NCBI RefSeq assembly: GCF_900113835.1
Contig: NZ_FOQV01000001.1
Location: 1,116,001-1,180,000, forward strand
Reading direction: 5' to 3'
DNA length: 64,000 nt
DNA from: Allobosea sp. OK403
GTDB lineage: Bacteria; Pseudomonadota; Alphaproteobacteria; Rhizobiales; Beijerinckiaceae
Part shown: one piece after another, positions 28,941 to 38,358 of the stretch
Numbering within the stretch: position 1 is the stretch's first letter
Layout: the number at the start of each line of letters is the position of its first letter
The notes under the pieces: model-generated
What the model was told of the DNA's origin: nothing
The model's input: only the letters and a program-made list of their open reading frames with translations
The model's database searches: none
Made by a program: the position numbers and the translations under genes

Positions 28941-29051
28941 CGCGAGCTTCTCCTTGCTGAGTTTTGGTCGATCATGAAGCCGCACCGGACATGCGTAGCC
29001 GCGGGGGGAAACGCGTCGATCGGCGCGAGCAAGACTGTAACCCCCAGCCGG

Positions 29052-29189
29052 TCAGGCCAGTTCCAACTCATCTTTGTCGGCGATCTCGGGCTTCTTTCCG
29101 TTGAAGGTCAAACCGTGCGTGCCAGCCGAGATCTTCACGGTCGAACCGTCGCGCACATCGCCTGCAAGGACCATCCCGGCCAATGCTCT
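29052..29189 (-). pseudogene. Remnant of the C-terminal end of a ClpB-type disaggregase
   Basis: About 46 codons read LAGMVLAGDVRDGSTVKISAGT...LTFNG, the pattern of the last strands of ClpB/ClpA-type D2 domains, ending in an acidic tail and a stop. No Walker motifs or other ClpB sequence precede it. The frame upstream (to 29345) becomes unrelated. It is therefore a decayed 3' fragment of a clpB-like gene rather than a gene. Confidence 0.55.
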
Positions 29190-29780
29190 TCGGCTGGGCG
29201 CGATGAGGCGCACCATCGGGCGCGAGCTATTGGCGCCTCTAGGAAACCACCCGACCCGATGTGGGATGTCTATCGCTGTCGTTTCAGGCATGGCTTGGAA
29301 AGGGGGCTCCGATCCGTCAGGTCGGGACCCGCTCAGCGACTGCATGCGGCCAGCCTGGGATGGCGTTGTTTCACGCGATCTTGCTGGGCGAGCCGGAACG
29401 AAAACGGCCCCGCATCACTGCGGAGCCGCCTTCCATCGGGAACTATGGGTGGACAGCGAGGCCGGAACGCGTCTGGGCAAGAACACTATCAGTTCGGTCG
29501 CATCAGGCATCCAAGTGGGAAGGCGACCTCTCCCGCCCGTCGCTCATAGTCCCGGCAAGAAGGCACAAGGCCATCCAGCCCGGGGCCGGGAGATGCGCGT
29601 CGCCGACGTCATGCCCCTTCCCATCCGTTGCTGTGTTGGCGCTCGGCGCTGATTGGATCGCGCGCGGCTGCCCAGGCCAGCTGGAGACACTGGGCGCCTC
29701 GCCGAACGCCGAATGTTGTGCCTGGTCAGCTGGTTGCGCCTTGCTGGTCGCGTGTCGGGCCATCGACATCGATTTGGCTT
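29190..29780. other. Stretch without a convincing gene
   Basis: Open frames exist on both strands but none resembles a known family. The least implausible is a minus-strand frame at 29503-29784 (93 codons, MKAKSMSMARHATSKAQPAD), whose ATG overlaps the FixK-type gene stop by 4 bp. Its composition is not clearly protein-like. Next to the ClpB remnant, this looks like decaying DNA. Confidence 0.4.
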
Positions 29781-30464
29781 TCATGAGTCCAGGCGCCTGA
29801 GTGCGGAGATGTTCTTCAGGATGATCGAGCGACGATGCGCGGGCAGTTCGATGTAGCGAGCCCGTTCCAATTGCGTCAGCGAGCGTGAGACCGTCTCAAT
29901 CGTCAGGCCGAGATGGTCTGCAATATCGATGCGCGACATCGGTAAGTCGACACACCCAAGTCCCGAGAGCCGATCCGAAATGCCGAGGAGGAAGGTCGCC
30001 AGTTTTTCAACGGCGCTCTTGCGCCCCAGGAGCATGATATGAGCCTGCGCGCGCTCCAGTGACTGCAGCATCGCCCCCATAACCTGTTGGACGAATTCAG
30101 GATCATCAGTTGCGAGTTCGGCCAGCTGCTGATTGCGATACTGCAACAATGTGACGGGCTCGACGGCATCGGCGCTCATGCTCCGCACCCCACCCGTTTC
30201 AATTCCGAAGATGTCGCCAGGCACGTGGAAGGCGTCGATCTGGCGGCGACCATCGCTGAGGACGCGGTAAGTTCGGACCGTCCCCGCCATGACGCGATAG
30301 TAGGACTGCGCTTGGTCACCCTGGGCAAAGATGCCCGCTTCCTTCGCGAAGCTGCGCCGAGCCTCGTTCGGCGTCGATGCAGGGCGGGTGTCGGATTGCC
30401 GCGTAGCGCCTCGAGCCATCCACGCCGGAAATTGTATGACATGGGGTGCGGAAATTGTTTGCAT
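29781..30464 (-). CDS. Crp/Fnr family regulator, FixK type
   Basis: A 227-residue regulator with a cAMP-type beta-barrel (about 40-130), a dimerisation helix (EFVQQVMGAMLQSLERAQAHI) and a helix-turn-helix, IADHLGLTIETVSRSLTQLE (181-200), whose E-SR residues read TTGA-type half sites. It lacks the N-terminal Cys cluster of Fnr, so it should not sense oxygen itself. The only Cys is Cys171. The position of the redox Cys183 of Bradyrhizobium FixK2 (LPMC) is Ser here (LPMS). It lies downstream of the receiver, fixJ and fixL genes, the expected FixLJ-FixK cascade. Confidence 0.88.
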   Translation of the reverse strand: MQTISAPHVIQFPAWMARGATRQSDTRPASTPNEARRSFAKEAGIFAQGDQAQSYYRVMAGTVRTYRVLSDGRRQIDAFHVPGDIFGIETGGVRSMSADAVEPVTLLQYRNQQLAELATDDPEFVQQVMGAMLQSLERAQAHIMLLGRKSAVEKLATFLLGISDRLSGLGCVDLPMSRIDIADHLGLTIETVSRSLTQLERARYIELPAHRRSIILKNISALRRLDS

Positions 30465-30539
30465 GGCGCCCTCTGCAGATGGTTGTGTCTTGCAGAAGAG
30501 CTACCGTTTCGCGCTTTCCGGCGAAATTCAGATGCTGTC

Positions 30540-30938
30540 CTAAGGGATATTCCTGAGGGCCTGCTGCTTGGAGGCAAGGACAGTGCGGATGGTCTCGACG
30601 AGAGAATCATCCTGCAGAGGCTTTTCAATCACTTGATTGAAGCCAGCCTTACCCGCCTTTCGGCGAATGTGATCCGAAATACGGCCTGTCATCAGGATTG
30701 CAGGCAGGTCGACATGGCGAGTGCGTAGGTGCTCGACGAGCTCAATGCCATTCATCCCGGGCATGTTGTAGTCGACAATCAGGCAGCCCCGGGTTGGCAT
30801 GTTCGGCTCGGCGAGAAGCTGGGCGCCGTCGCAATAGGCGCGCACCTGCAAGCCCTCGATCTCGAGAACGAATATCAGTGACTGCCGAACCGCATCGTCG
30901 TCGTCGACGACGATGATCGGCCCTGTGTCGGTTGACAT
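30540..30938 (-). CDS. Single-domain response regulator (receiver only)
   Basis: A 132-residue CheY-like receiver with the acidic pocket VVDDDD (residues 10-15), phosphoacceptor Asp56 in LIVDYNMPG, Thr in LMTGR and Lys in VIEKPL. There is no output domain. The start at 30938 (MSTDTGPIIVV) gives the domain's normal N-terminus. It sits between fixJ and the FixK-type gene on the same strand. In other rhizobia, receiver-only proteins such as FixT-like or phosphate-sink regulators modulate FixL, so it may tune that pathway. Confidence 0.88.
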   Translation of the reverse strand: MSTDTGPIIVVDDDDAVRQSLIFVLEIEGLQVRAYCDGAQLLAEPNMPTRGCLIVDYNMPGMNGIELVEHLRTRHVDLPAILMTGRISDHIRRKAGKAGFNQVIEKPLQDDSLVETIRTVLASKQQALRNIP

Positions 30939-31035
30939 CGTTTGGCCCCACCCAATGCCATCGGACACAGCACGTGCCAGATAGTCATGCCGGATTGGAC
31001 CAGAAGCACCGGGATTTCCAATTCAGGGAAACCCC

Positions 31036-31668
31036 TTATGGTCTCGTGGTTGTATCGCCCCCGCTTTCGACCAATAGGGCGAACCGCACCAATTCGGACA
31101 AGCTGCCCGCGCGCATCTTCGTCATGACATTGGCACGATAGATCTCGACCGTGCGTGGGCTGATGTCGAGTTCGAAGGCGATGACCTTGTTGGCCTTGCC
31201 GGCAACAAGTCGATCGAGAACCTGCTTCTCCCGTTCGGATAGGGCTTTGAGCCGCCCCGCAATCTCGGCCGATTGAGCTTGATGTTGCGTTTCGCGCTGG
31301 TGCCTATCAAGGCCGATGCGCACCGCCGCCAGCAACAGATCGTCATCGAAGGGCTTCTCGATGAAGTCGATAGCACCTTGTTTCATTGCCTCGACAGCAA
31401 GTGGCACATCTGCGTGCCCCGTCATGACGATCACGGGCATTGTGAAGCCACGGGCTTTCAGCCGGCGCAGGAACTCGATCCCATCGATGCCCGGCATCCG
31501 AACGTCGGTCAGGATACAACCGGTCAATCCATCTTCGACCGTGTCGAGAAACGCGGAGGCCGATTGATGAAGTCTGACGGGCAATCCATCCGATGCGAGA
31601 AGGAACGACAGGGACTGCCGTACGGCCAGATCGTCATCGACGACATGGATGATCGCCTCATTTCCCAT
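31036..31668 (-). CDS. fixJ: Response regulator FixJ
   Basis: A 210-residue two-domain regulator. The receiver domain has VVDDD, Asp55 in [15 protein letters not shown] and the FIEKPFDDD Lys. The LuxR-type helix-turn-helix is at the C-terminus ([33 protein letters not shown]). FixJ-P activates fixK in low oxygen. The gene overlaps the 3' end of fixL by 11 bp, so sensor and regulator are cotranslated. Confidence 0.93.
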   Translation of the reverse strand: MGNEAIIHVVDDDLAVRQSLSFLLASDGLPVRLHQSASAFLDTVEDGLTGCILTDVRMPGIDGIEFLRRLKARGFTMPVIVMTGHADVPLAVEAMKQGAIDFIEKPFDDDLLLAAVRIGLDRHQRETQHQAQSAEIAGRLKALSEREKQVLDRLVAGKANKVIAFELDISPRTVEIYRANVMTKMRAGSLSELVRFALLVESGGDTTTRP

Positions 31669-33211
31669 CGGCCATTTCCTCGGGATCTACAGATCGCAGG
31701 GTGAAACTGAACGTCGTGCCCGTTCCCGGATTGGATGTGACCCAGATGCGGCCGCCATGCGACTCGACAATGGTCCGGCAGATCGAGAGGCCAACTCCCA
31801 TACCCTGCTTCTTTGTCGTTACGAAGGGCTGAAACAGCTGGTCGGCGATATCGGGAGAAATGCCGGCTCCAGTATCAGATACGGAAACCTCGACGAGTTT
31901 CTCTGAAAGATCGGCTCGTGTTGCCACAGCGAGTTCCCGGCGCGATCTGTCCTGCATCGATTCAATGGCGTTGCGGATCAAATTCAGGAGAACCTGCTGG
32001 ATCTGGATTCGGTCGACGAGCACGAAGGGCGCGTTCTCGTCGAAGCGATATATGATCCGAACGCCCTTCTCCTTGGCCCCGACCAGGGCGAGCGCGCTGG
32101 CTTCCTCGATCAGCTTGGGAAGTGCCTCGACATGCCTTTCGCTTTCGCCCCGCGCCACGAATTCCCGCAAGTGCCGGATGATTTGACCAGCCCGAAGAGC
32201 CTGATCGGCGGCCTGGTTGACGCCATCGCGCAGGAGCGCAACCTGGTCTCCTTCCATGCGCTGCAGGATGCGGTGGCACCCCTTCAGGTAGTTTGCGATC
32301 GCGGTGAGCGGCTGGTTGATTTCGTGGGCAAGCGTCGATGCCATCTCACCCAGCGCCGTGAAGCGGGACACATGAACGAGTTCGGCCTGAAGCTCCTGGA
32401 GGCGCGTCTCGGTCTGCTGTCGTTCCGTCAGATCCCGAATGAAACCGGTGAAGTAGCGGCTGCCGCCTGAGTGCATTTCGCCGACCGACAACTCCATCGG
32501 AAAGGTCGAACCGTCCTTGCGCTGGCCGACGACGACGCGGCCTGTACCGATGATCCTGCGCTCACCTGTGGTCAGATAGCGATGCAGGTATCCATCATGC
32601 TGCTCACGATAAGGTCCCGGCATCAAAATCTTGATGTTCTTCCCCACGACGTCTGCCGGCTCGTAACTGAACTGACGAACCGCTGCCGTGCTGAAGGACT
32701 GGATGATGCCCTGTTCGTCGATGACGATCATGGCGTCAGGGATAGTCTCCAGAATGGAACGCAGGTGGGCTTCGCGCGCTTTGAGCCGGCCCTCGGCAGC
32801 CATCTGCTCGGTGATGTCGCGCATCACCTTGGCGAAGCCGTAAATGGCGCCGGAACGGTCGCGCAATGGCGTGATGGTCACATGCGCGGGAAAGTGCGAT
32901 CCGTCTTTGCGGACACGCAGGCCATATTCCTCGGTCCGCCCGGATTGCCTCGCCTTTCCGAGCTCGGCCTCAGGCTTGCCTGCCGAGATATCATCGGGCG
33001 TAAAAAAGGCCGAGAAATGCTGGCCAAGCATTTCATTTTCGCGCCATCCGCTGATCCGTTCCGCGCCCGCGTTCCAGCTTGCAACCAGGCCGTCCGCATC
33101 GATCATGAGCAAACCGATATCGGAGACCGCCTCTACCAGAAGCTCTGCGGGAGACGTGAGCGTCTGAGCTTCGGATCCCGCCTCGGTATCGCTGGCCAAA
33201 CAAATCTCCAA
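31658..33211 (-). CDS. fixL: Oxygen-sensing histidine kinase FixL
   Basis: A 517-residue soluble kinase with two PAS domains (about 25-137 and 150-262), a HisKA domain with phospho-His296 ([11 protein letters not shown]), and an HATPase_c domain ([25 protein letters not shown]). The second PAS carries the haem pocket: the proximal ligand is predicted as His205 in [10 protein letters not shown] and the gating Arg as Arg225 in [10 protein letters not shown]. No transmembrane segments are present, unlike S. meliloti FixL but like B. japonicum FixL. It overlaps fixJ. No FixK-type box is visible upstream. Confidence 0.94.
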   Translation of the reverse strand: MEICLASDTEAGSEAQTLTSPAELLVEAVSDIGLLMIDADGLVASWNAGAERISGWRENEMLGQHFSAFFTPDDISAGKPEAELGKARQSGRTEEYGLRVRKDGSHFPAHVTITPLRDRSGAIYGFAKVMRDITEQMAAEGRLKAREAHLRSILETIPDAMIVIDEQGIIQSFSTAAVRQFSYEPADVVGKNIKILMPGPYREQHDGYLHRYLTTGERRIIGTGRVVVGQRKDGSTFPMELSVGEMHSGGSRYFTGFIRDLTERQQTETRLQELQAELVHVSRFTALGEMASTLAHEINQPLTAIANYLKGCHRILQRMEGDQVALLRDGVNQAADQALRAGQIIRHLREFVARGESERHVEALPKLIEEASALALVGAKEKGVRIIYRFDENAPFVLVDRIQIQQVLLNLIRNAIESMQDRSRRELAVATRADLSEKLVEVSVSDTGAGISPDIADQLFQPFVTTKKQGMGVGLSICRTIVESHGGRIWVTSNPGTGTTFSFTLRSVDPEEMADGK

Positions 33212-33394
33212 TGCCCGGAGTAAAACTGTGTCCGACTGAACACGGATGCCCTAGTGGAATCCGTCAGCCGACATCCGTCAAGCATTGGCCTGTTCCCCGG
33301 CAAGATCCAAGCTCGGTACGCTGACAAAGTGCATTCCGATGCCCGGGGCAGCTTTGAGCCCGCCGATGCGGATGGCGACGCCGCATCGGCGCCA

Positions 33395-33690
33395 GAGGTC
33401 GTTATGGACCATGGGGCGGATGTGATGAGGTCAAAATGGCGGAGATGGGAGGAGCATTGTGCAGGCGATACCCTCGGTATCGGCAAGCGATGCGACGCTG
33501 CAGCCCCGTCGTTTTCACCTCACCCGCAGGGCGCGGCGCTTTTGCGCGACTGCGGCGTCGTTCTTCCTGGCAAACCGAAAGGTTTGCGTCCTTGAACTCT
33601 TTGCGTCCTCGAACTCATTGCGTTCTCGAACTCCTGGCATTCGCGCAAAAGCGCCAGCGTCAAATCGACCTCGTGGCTCATAACAGCCTC
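33395..33690. repeat. Inverted-repeat element, copy 2, with internal 17-bp triplication
   Basis: This matches copy 1 (2976-3237) along its whole length, is more diverged at the left end (GAGGTCGTTATGGACC) and is 34 bp longer. The extra length is exactly two added units of a 17-bp tandem repeat at 33583-33633 (TTTGCGTCCTCGAACTC, single in copy 1). Its right end abuts the palindromic repeat at TA 33691. With that repeat it fills the 580-bp gap between fixL and hemN. Bases 33212-33394 hold only presumptive fixL promoter sequence. Confidence 0.8.
33583..33633. repeat. 17-bp tandem repeat, three units
   Basis: Units TTTGCGTCCTTGAACTC, TTTGCGTCCTCGAACTC and ATTGCGTTCTCGAACTC follow one another without spacer. 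The homologous element at 2976-3237 has one unit (3164-3180). Confidence 0.85.
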
Positions 33691-33795
33691 TAGAGTGCTT
33701 TCGAGCGAAGTGGACACCGGTTCGCGTGAAGAAAACGCGTTAAAACAAGGATCTAGAGCATTTTCGCGCTTCGGAGAAACGCGGAAATGCTCTAG
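33691..33795. repeat. Palindromic intergenic repeat, full copy
   Basis: This is about 105 bp matching 44674-44779: a CTAGAG(T/C)G start, a GACACCGGTTCGCGT core, GAAAACGCGTTAAAACA, and a terminal palindrome CTAGAGCATTTTCGCG...CGCGGAAATGCTCTAG (33753-33795). The hemN TAG stop (33792-33794) lies inside the palindrome's last CTAG. Confidence 0.8.
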
Positions 33796-35141
33796 ACTGC
33801 TGACGAGTGCCGGGACACCTGAGAGGTGAAGCGCTGATCGAACGCCGTACTGATCACCCTGACGAGATTTCGGGATGCGGGCGCGACATGAATCCTGGCG
33901 CCGTCACGTATCGCAAGGCCATCCCGGATCATCGGCTGTAGTCGCCCCAGATCGTCATCAAGCTCGCCGACCTCAAAGCCATGCTGCTGGCAAAGCGCCG
34001 CAAGATCGACGCTGAAGTCGCATGTCAACCGCTCGATGATGCTAGCGCGCAAATTGTCCTGCGGCGTCAGCGGGACACCGCGCACTGTTGCAAGACCGTC
34101 GCTCGACAGAGCCGAACGGTAAGGCGCAACGGTCGCGGCATTCTGCGCATAGCCTTGAGGCAACCGAGAAATCGCAGAGCTGCCGAGGCCGATGAGAACC
34201 TTTGCGTCATCTGTCGTGTAGCCCTGGAAATTGCGCCTGAGCTCGCCTGCTCTCGCGCTCCGGCACAGGGCATCGTCCGGCTTGGCGAAGTGGTCAAGCC
34301 CAAGCCGGACATAGCCCGCCGCAAGGATGCGAGCCGTGGCAGCCTCGAACTGAGCCGAGCGTTCCTCGCTATCGGGCAATGCGGCTTCCGGCAGCAGGGC
34401 CTGGTGCCGCTTCATCCACGGCACATGGGCGTAGCCGAACAGCGCGATCCGGTCGGGATCGAGCGACAGGGCTTGATGCACCGTGCTCAGCACATTCGCG
34501 ACGTTCTGGTGTGGAAGACCATACATCAGGTCGAGATTGAGCCCCTCGACACCGGCGAAGCGGAACCACTCCGCAACGCGCAACGTCTGCTCAAAGGATT
34601 GCAGTCGCCGGATCGTCTTCTGGACAAGCGGATCGAAACTCTGCACGCCGAGGCTGACGCGGTTGATCCCTGTCTCAACCAGCGTGGCCGCATGGGCTGG
34701 CGATATCGTGCGCGGATCGACCTCGATCGCGAGCTCGGCGTCGATGTCGATATCGAATCCCGTACGGATCGCCGCCATCAACCGCCGAAAGTCGGACGGG
34801 GCAAGGATCGTTGGCGTGCCACCGCCGAAATGAAGATGGTTGAGCCGCATTCGTCCTGGCAGGGCTTGGCCGACCAGTCCCAGCTCGCGCAACAGCAAAT
34901 CGAGATAAGCCAGGACCGGCGCGGGGCTGCGTGCCACCGTGGTCTGGCAGCCGCAATAGAGGCAGAGCTCGGCACAGAACGGCACATGGACATAGACCGA
35001 GACCGGCTCGTCGCCGTCGAGTTCGGAGAGCCAGCTCCGGTAGAGCGCGGCATCGACCTCACCGGTGAAATGCGGCGCGGTTGGGTAGCTGGTGTAGCGC
35101 GGCACCTGGCGCGCGGCATAGGAAGAGGCTTGGCTGGTCAT
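33792..35141 (-). CDS. hemN: Oxygen-independent coproporphyrinogen III dehydrogenase HemN
   Basis: A 449-residue radical-SAM enzyme that converts coproporphyrinogen III to protoporphyrinogen IX when oxygen is scarce. The [4Fe-4S] motif is Cys56-x3-Cys60-x2-Cys63 plus Cys65 (HVPFCAELCLYCGC). VPRYTSYPTAPHF at the N-terminus and HFGGGTPT and LGVQSFDPLVQ follow. ATG 35141 gives the standard N-terminus, and the open frame to 35189 is not HemN-like. A FixK-type site (35176-35189) lies upstream. It supplies haem for the cbb3 oxidase encoded nearby. Confidence 0.95.
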   Translation of the reverse strand: MTSQASSYAARQVPRYTSYPTAPHFTGEVDAALYRSWLSELDGDEPVSVYVHVPFCAELCLYCGCQTTVARSPAPVLAYLDLLLRELGLVGQALPGRMRLNHLHFGGGTPTILAPSDFRRLMAAIRTGFDIDIDAELAIEVDPRTISPAHAATLVETGINRVSLGVQSFDPLVQKTIRRLQSFEQTLRVAEWFRFAGVEGLNLDLMYGLPHQNVANVLSTVHQALSLDPDRIALFGYAHVPWMKRHQALLPEAALPDSEERSAQFEAATARILAAGYVRLGLDHFAKPDDALCRSARAGELRRNFQGYTTDDAKVLIGLGSSAISRLPQGYAQNAATVAPYRSALSSDGLATVRGVPLTPQDNLRASIIERLTCDFSVDLAALCQQHGFEVGELDDDLGRLQPMIRDGLAIRDGARIHVAPASRNLVRVISTAFDQRFTSQVSRHSSAV

Positions 35142-35175
35142 TGCGGCACTCTGCGCATGCCAGCCGGAGCACGCC

Positions 35176-35189
35176 TTGATGTGACGCAA
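35176..35189 (-). promoter_or_regulatory. FixK/FnrN box upstream of hemN
   Basis: Read toward hemN the site is TTGCGTCACATCAA, matching TTG(A/C)-N6-TCAA. Its centre is only about 41 bp from the hemN start, so class II activation would give an almost leaderless mRNA. The box might instead act from another geometry. Confidence 0.6.
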
Positions 35190-35192
35190 ATC

Positions 35193-35762
35193 TCAAAGCT
35201 TGCTCGGCACCCCTCTGGGCGCCCGCGCCTTGCCGCGCATCTGAACGCGGTCGACCGCGAAGCCGCGCTGCTCCAGGGCATGCCGGTCCTGGCTCCAGAT
35301 GTCGGAAGGCTGCATGTCGATCGAGATCGACGGCAGCCCCAGCTCCGCAGCCAGATCACGGGCGAAGCTGATGAGAGATTTGACCAGCACCGTGCCAGGC
35401 AGGCGCAGCAAAGCGAGTTCCGTCACCTGCAGCGTAGCGTCCCGCCCCAGCGCCTGGACAACGCGAAAGGCGAAGAGGGCGTGGATGCAGCCCTTGCGAT
35501 CACGCAAACCGACTATGCCGTCATCCTTGCGCCCGGCTCGTATCGCCCCACGCAGGAACCGCCTCCAATCGTCGAAACTCACTTTGGGATGCGACATCGC
35601 AACGAGGCTATAGGCGCTGCGCGCCTGGGCCGGAGTGACCCGGACCGCCTCGAAGATGTCGTGATCAACCACCGCACTGCTCCCGAGCAATCCGGTACAG
35701 ACTGGCTGCCCGGCAGCGCGCCCCGCATTGATCTGGATCAAAACCGCGCGCCCGCGGATCAC
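35193..35762 (-). CDS. Hypothetical protein, possibly GNAT-like
   Basis: A 189-residue protein. The core VRVTPAQARSAYSLVAMSHPKVSFDDWRRF followed by a beta-rich stretch and FAVDRVQMRGKAR is weakly reminiscent of small N-acetyltransferase-like proteins found near haem/FnrN genes, but I see no clear acetyl-CoA motif. The start could be internal (MSHPKVSFDD). It lies 51 bp upstream of hemN on the same strand and 18 bp from the divergent fnrN start, so it may share an operon with hemN. Confidence 0.55.
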   Translation of the reverse strand: MIRGRAVLIQINAGRAAGQPVCTGLLGSSAVVDHDIFEAVRVTPAQARSAYSLVAMSHPKVSFDDWRRFLRGAIRAGRKDDGIVGLRDRKGCIHALFAFRVVQALGRDATLQVTELALLRLPGTVLVKSLISFARDLAAELGLPSISIDMQPSDIWSQDRHALEQRGFAVDRVQMRGKARAPRGVPSKL

Positions 35763-35780
35763 TTAGGCTTCTGCCGATAG

Positions 35781-36545
35781 TTGAACCGTAGTAATACTCA
35801 TGCGTGGTCTCGGGGGTACGCGATCGTGGATTGTCAGCCATCTGCCTGCAGTACCGCGCCTCTCGTCGAGAACGGTTGCATGGCGTGCACGGTTCGCCTT
35901 GTCAGCGTGTGCGCATCACTGTCGGTCGATGAACTGCAGTTGCTCGACGCGCTGGCTCATGAAACCGTCTTTCCCGCCAAGGAAACGCTGTTCACGCAGG
36001 GTCAGCCGGCACATTCCGTCTACAACATCACGGCGGGCGTGGCGCGGCTCTACAAGCTGCTGCCGGATGGGCGTCGTCAGATCGTCGGCTTCGCTTTGCC
36101 CGGGGATTTCCTCGGGCTTGCCATGCGCGACGCCTTTGGTTTTTCGGCCGACGCGATCGACACCGTCACCGCCTGTGCCTTCTCGCGTTCAGCCTATTCG
36201 GCGCTGGTCGAGGAGAAACCCCATCTGCTGCGGCGCCTACATCAATTCGCGACGCATGAGCTGACCCTCGCGCAGGAGCAGATGATGCTGCTCGGCCGCC
36301 GCACCGCCGAGGAGAAGCTGACCTGCTTCCTGCTCGCCATGCAGGAACGCTGGGCCAAGCTCGGCAAACCCTCCGTGACCGTGCCCCTGCCGATGAGCCG
36401 CCAGGACATCGCCGATTTTCTGGGCCTGACGATCGAAACCGTGAGCCGGACCTTCACCAAGCTCGCCAAGGACAAGACGATCCTGATCGTGCCCGATGGC
36501 GTGCGGCTGATGAACCTCGATCACATGGCGCACGTCGCCGCCTGA
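35781..36545 (+). CDS. fnrN: Oxygen-sensing Crp/Fnr regulator FnrN
   Basis: A 254-residue Fnr-type activator. The [4Fe-4S] ligands are predicted as Cys33-x2-Cys36-x7-Cys44 (NGCMACTVRLVSVC) and Cys132 (VTACAFSRS), the spacing of rhizobial FnrN rather than E. coli Fnr. Two more Cys (18 and 23) precede them. The helix-turn-helix is IADFLGLTIETVSRTFTKLA near the C-terminus. It should activate TTGA-N6-TCAA sites when oxygen is low, in parallel with FixLJ-FixK. The start could be later (Met34 would lose Cys33). It is followed by the cco operon. Confidence 0.93.
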   Translation: MNRSNTHAWSRGYAIVDCQPSACSTAPLVENGCMACTVRLVSVCASLSVDELQLLDALAHETVFPAKETLFTQGQPAHSVYNITAGVARLYKLLPDGRRQIVGFALPGDFLGLAMRDAFGFSADAIDTVTACAFSRSAYSALVEEKPHLLRRLHQFATHELTLAQEQMMLLGRRTAEEKLTCFLLAMQERWAKLGKPSVTVPLPMSRQDIADFLGLTIETVSRTFTKLAKDKTILIVPDGVRLMNLDHMAHVAA

Positions 36546-36582
36546 ACGTCGCCGACCGCACGCGGCCCGCTCTCCTGCTCGC

Positions 36583-36596
36583 TTGACTTGAATCAA
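36583..36596 (+). promoter_or_regulatory. FixK/FnrN box upstream of ccoN
   Basis: TTGACTTGAATCAA matches TTGA(C/T)-N4-ATCAA. Its centre is 84 bp upstream of the preferred ccoN start (66 bp from the earlier in-frame ATG), consistent with activation at -41.5 of the cco promoter. Confidence 0.85.
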
Positions 36597-36673
36597 CGTT
36601 CGCTCGCCGCAACCCGGCTAAGCCTCTCATCGAACGGCGCAGTGATGCGCTGACCATGACATGGGGGCAACGT

Positions 36674-38347
36674 ATGTCAGCGACAGAATACTCAATCAGG
36701 CGCGCGACGACCGGTGAAATCGCCGGCATGCTGATTGCCGCAGCCGCCGTCATGCCCTTCCTGATGGTCGCGGCGCTAACCGACCATAGCGGTTATGCCT
36801 TCCATGCCACGCTGGCGACGCTGGCGTCGTTCGCCTCGGTCTTCCTGATCGGCAATCGCTGCTTCCGACCGGGCCAGGTGCCGGCGCCACAGGAGATCAA
36901 CGGCAAGCCGAACTACAATATGGGTCCGGTGAAGTTCGCCACCGTGGCCTCGATGTTCTGGGGCATCGCCGGCTTCACGGTCGGCCTGATCATCGCTCTG
37001 CAACTCGCCTTCCCCGCGCTGAACCTCGACTTGCCATGGACGAGTTTCGGCCGTCTGCGCCCGCTGCACACCTCGGCCGTGGTCTTCGCCTTCGGCGGCA
37101 ATGTCCTGATCGCGACCTCGTTCTATGTGGTGCAGCGCACTTCGCGCGCTCGGCTCGCCGGCGATCTCTCGCCCTGGTTCGTGGTGCTCGGCTACAACTT
37201 CTTCATCGTCATCGCAGGCACCGGCTACCTGCTCGGCATCACCCAGGGCAAGGAATACGCCGAGCCGGAATGGTATGCCGATCTCTGGCTGACCATTGTC
37301 TGGGTTACCTATCTGCTGGTCTTCCTGATGACGCTCGCCAAGCGCAAGGAGCCGCACATCTATGTCGCCAACTGGTTCTATCTCGCCTTCATCCTGACCA
37401 TCGCCGTCCTGCATCTCGGCAACAATCTGGCGATCCCGGTCTCGGTGCTCTCGCCGAAATCCTATATCGTCTGGTCGGGCGTGCAGGATGCGATGTTCCA
37501 GTGGTGGTACGGCCACAACGCGGTCGGCTTCTTCCTCACCGCCGGCTTCCTCGCGATCATGTATTACTTCGTGCCCAAGCGCGCGAACCGACCGGTCTAC
37601 AGCTACCGGCTCTCGATCATCCATTTTTGGGCGCTGATTTTTCTCTATATCTGGGCCGGCCCCCACCATCTGCACTACACCGCCCTGCCCGACTGGGCCC
37701 AGACGCTCGGCATGACCTTCTCGATCATGCTCTGGATGCCCTCCTGGGGCGGCATGATCAACGGGCTGATGACGCTGTCTGGCGCCTGGGACAAGCTGCG
37801 CACCGACCCCGTGCTGCGCATGATGGTGGTCTCGCTCGCCTTCTACGGCATGTCGACCTTCGAGGGTCCGCTGATGTCGATCAAGGCGGTGAACTCGCTT
37901 TCGCACTACACGGACTGGACTATCGGGCATGTCCATTCCGGCGCACTCGGCTGGGTCGCCTACATCTCCTTCGGCGCGATCTACTGCCTCGTGCCCTGGC
38001 TGTGGAACCGCAAGGAGCTCTATTCGCTCAGGCTGGTGAGCTGGCACTTCTGGATCTCGACGCTCGGCATCGTCTTCTACATCTCGGCGATGTGGGTCTC
38101 GGGCATCCTCCAGGGCCTGATGTGGCGCGCCTACACCTCGCTCGGCTTCCTCGAATACTCCTTCATCGAGACGGTCGATGCGATGCACCCCTTCTACGTC
38201 ATCCGCGCGCTCGGCGGCGCACTCTTCCTCATCGGGGCGCTGATCATGGTCTTCAACCTCTGGATGACGGTGAAGAGCGGGACGGTTGACGTGCCGCAGG
38301 CCGATTACGACCACGGCCTCGTCCCCCAACTCGCCCCCGCCCAGTGA
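36674..38347 (+). CDS. ccoN: cbb3-type cytochrome c oxidase subunit I
   Basis: The catalytic membrane subunit of the high-affinity cbb3 oxidase (557 residues, about 12-14 helices). The haem b and b3/CuB histidines lie in [35 protein letters not shown] and [12 protein letters not shown]. In-frame ATGs occur at 36656 and 36674. 36674 is chosen for the GGGGG run 6 bases upstream and the MSATEYS start. It is the first gene of ccoNOQPGHIS. Confidence 0.96.
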   Translation: MSATEYSIRRATTGEIAGMLIAAAAVMPFLMVAALTDHSGYAFHATLATLASFASVFLIGNRCFRPGQVPAPQEINGKPNYNMGPVKFATVASMFWGIAGFTVGLIIALQLAFPALNLDLPWTSFGRLRPLHTSAVVFAFGGNVLIATSFYVVQRTSRARLAGDLSPWFVVLGYNFFIVIAGTGYLLGITQGKEYAEPEWYADLWLTIVWVTYLLVFLMTLAKRKEPHIYVANWFYLAFILTIAVLHLGNNLAIPVSVLSPKSYIVWSGVQDAMFQWWYGHNAVGFFLTAGFLAIMYYFVPKRANRPVYSYRLSIIHFWALIFLYIWAGPHHLHYTALPDWAQTLGMTFSIMLWMPSWGGMINGLMTLSGAWDKLRTDPVLRMMVVSLAFYGMSTFEGPLMSIKAVNSLSHYTDWTIGHVHSGALGWVAYISFGAIYCLVPWLWNRKELYSLRLVSWHFWISTLGIVFYISAMWVSGILQGLMWRAYTSLGFLEYSFIETVDAMHPFYVIRALGGALFLIGALIMVFNLWMTVKSGTVDVPQADYDHGLVPQLAPAQ

Positions 38348-38358
38348 GGACATCAGCC

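Noticed and set aside
33981..35780. A 599-codon plus-strand frame across hemN.
   Set aside because: Antisense to hemN, whose radical-SAM motif is clear, and to the neighbouring minus-strand gene.
36776..38353. A 525-codon minus-strand frame across ccoN.
   Set aside because: Antisense shadow with low-complexity composition. ccoN is unmistakable on the plus strand.
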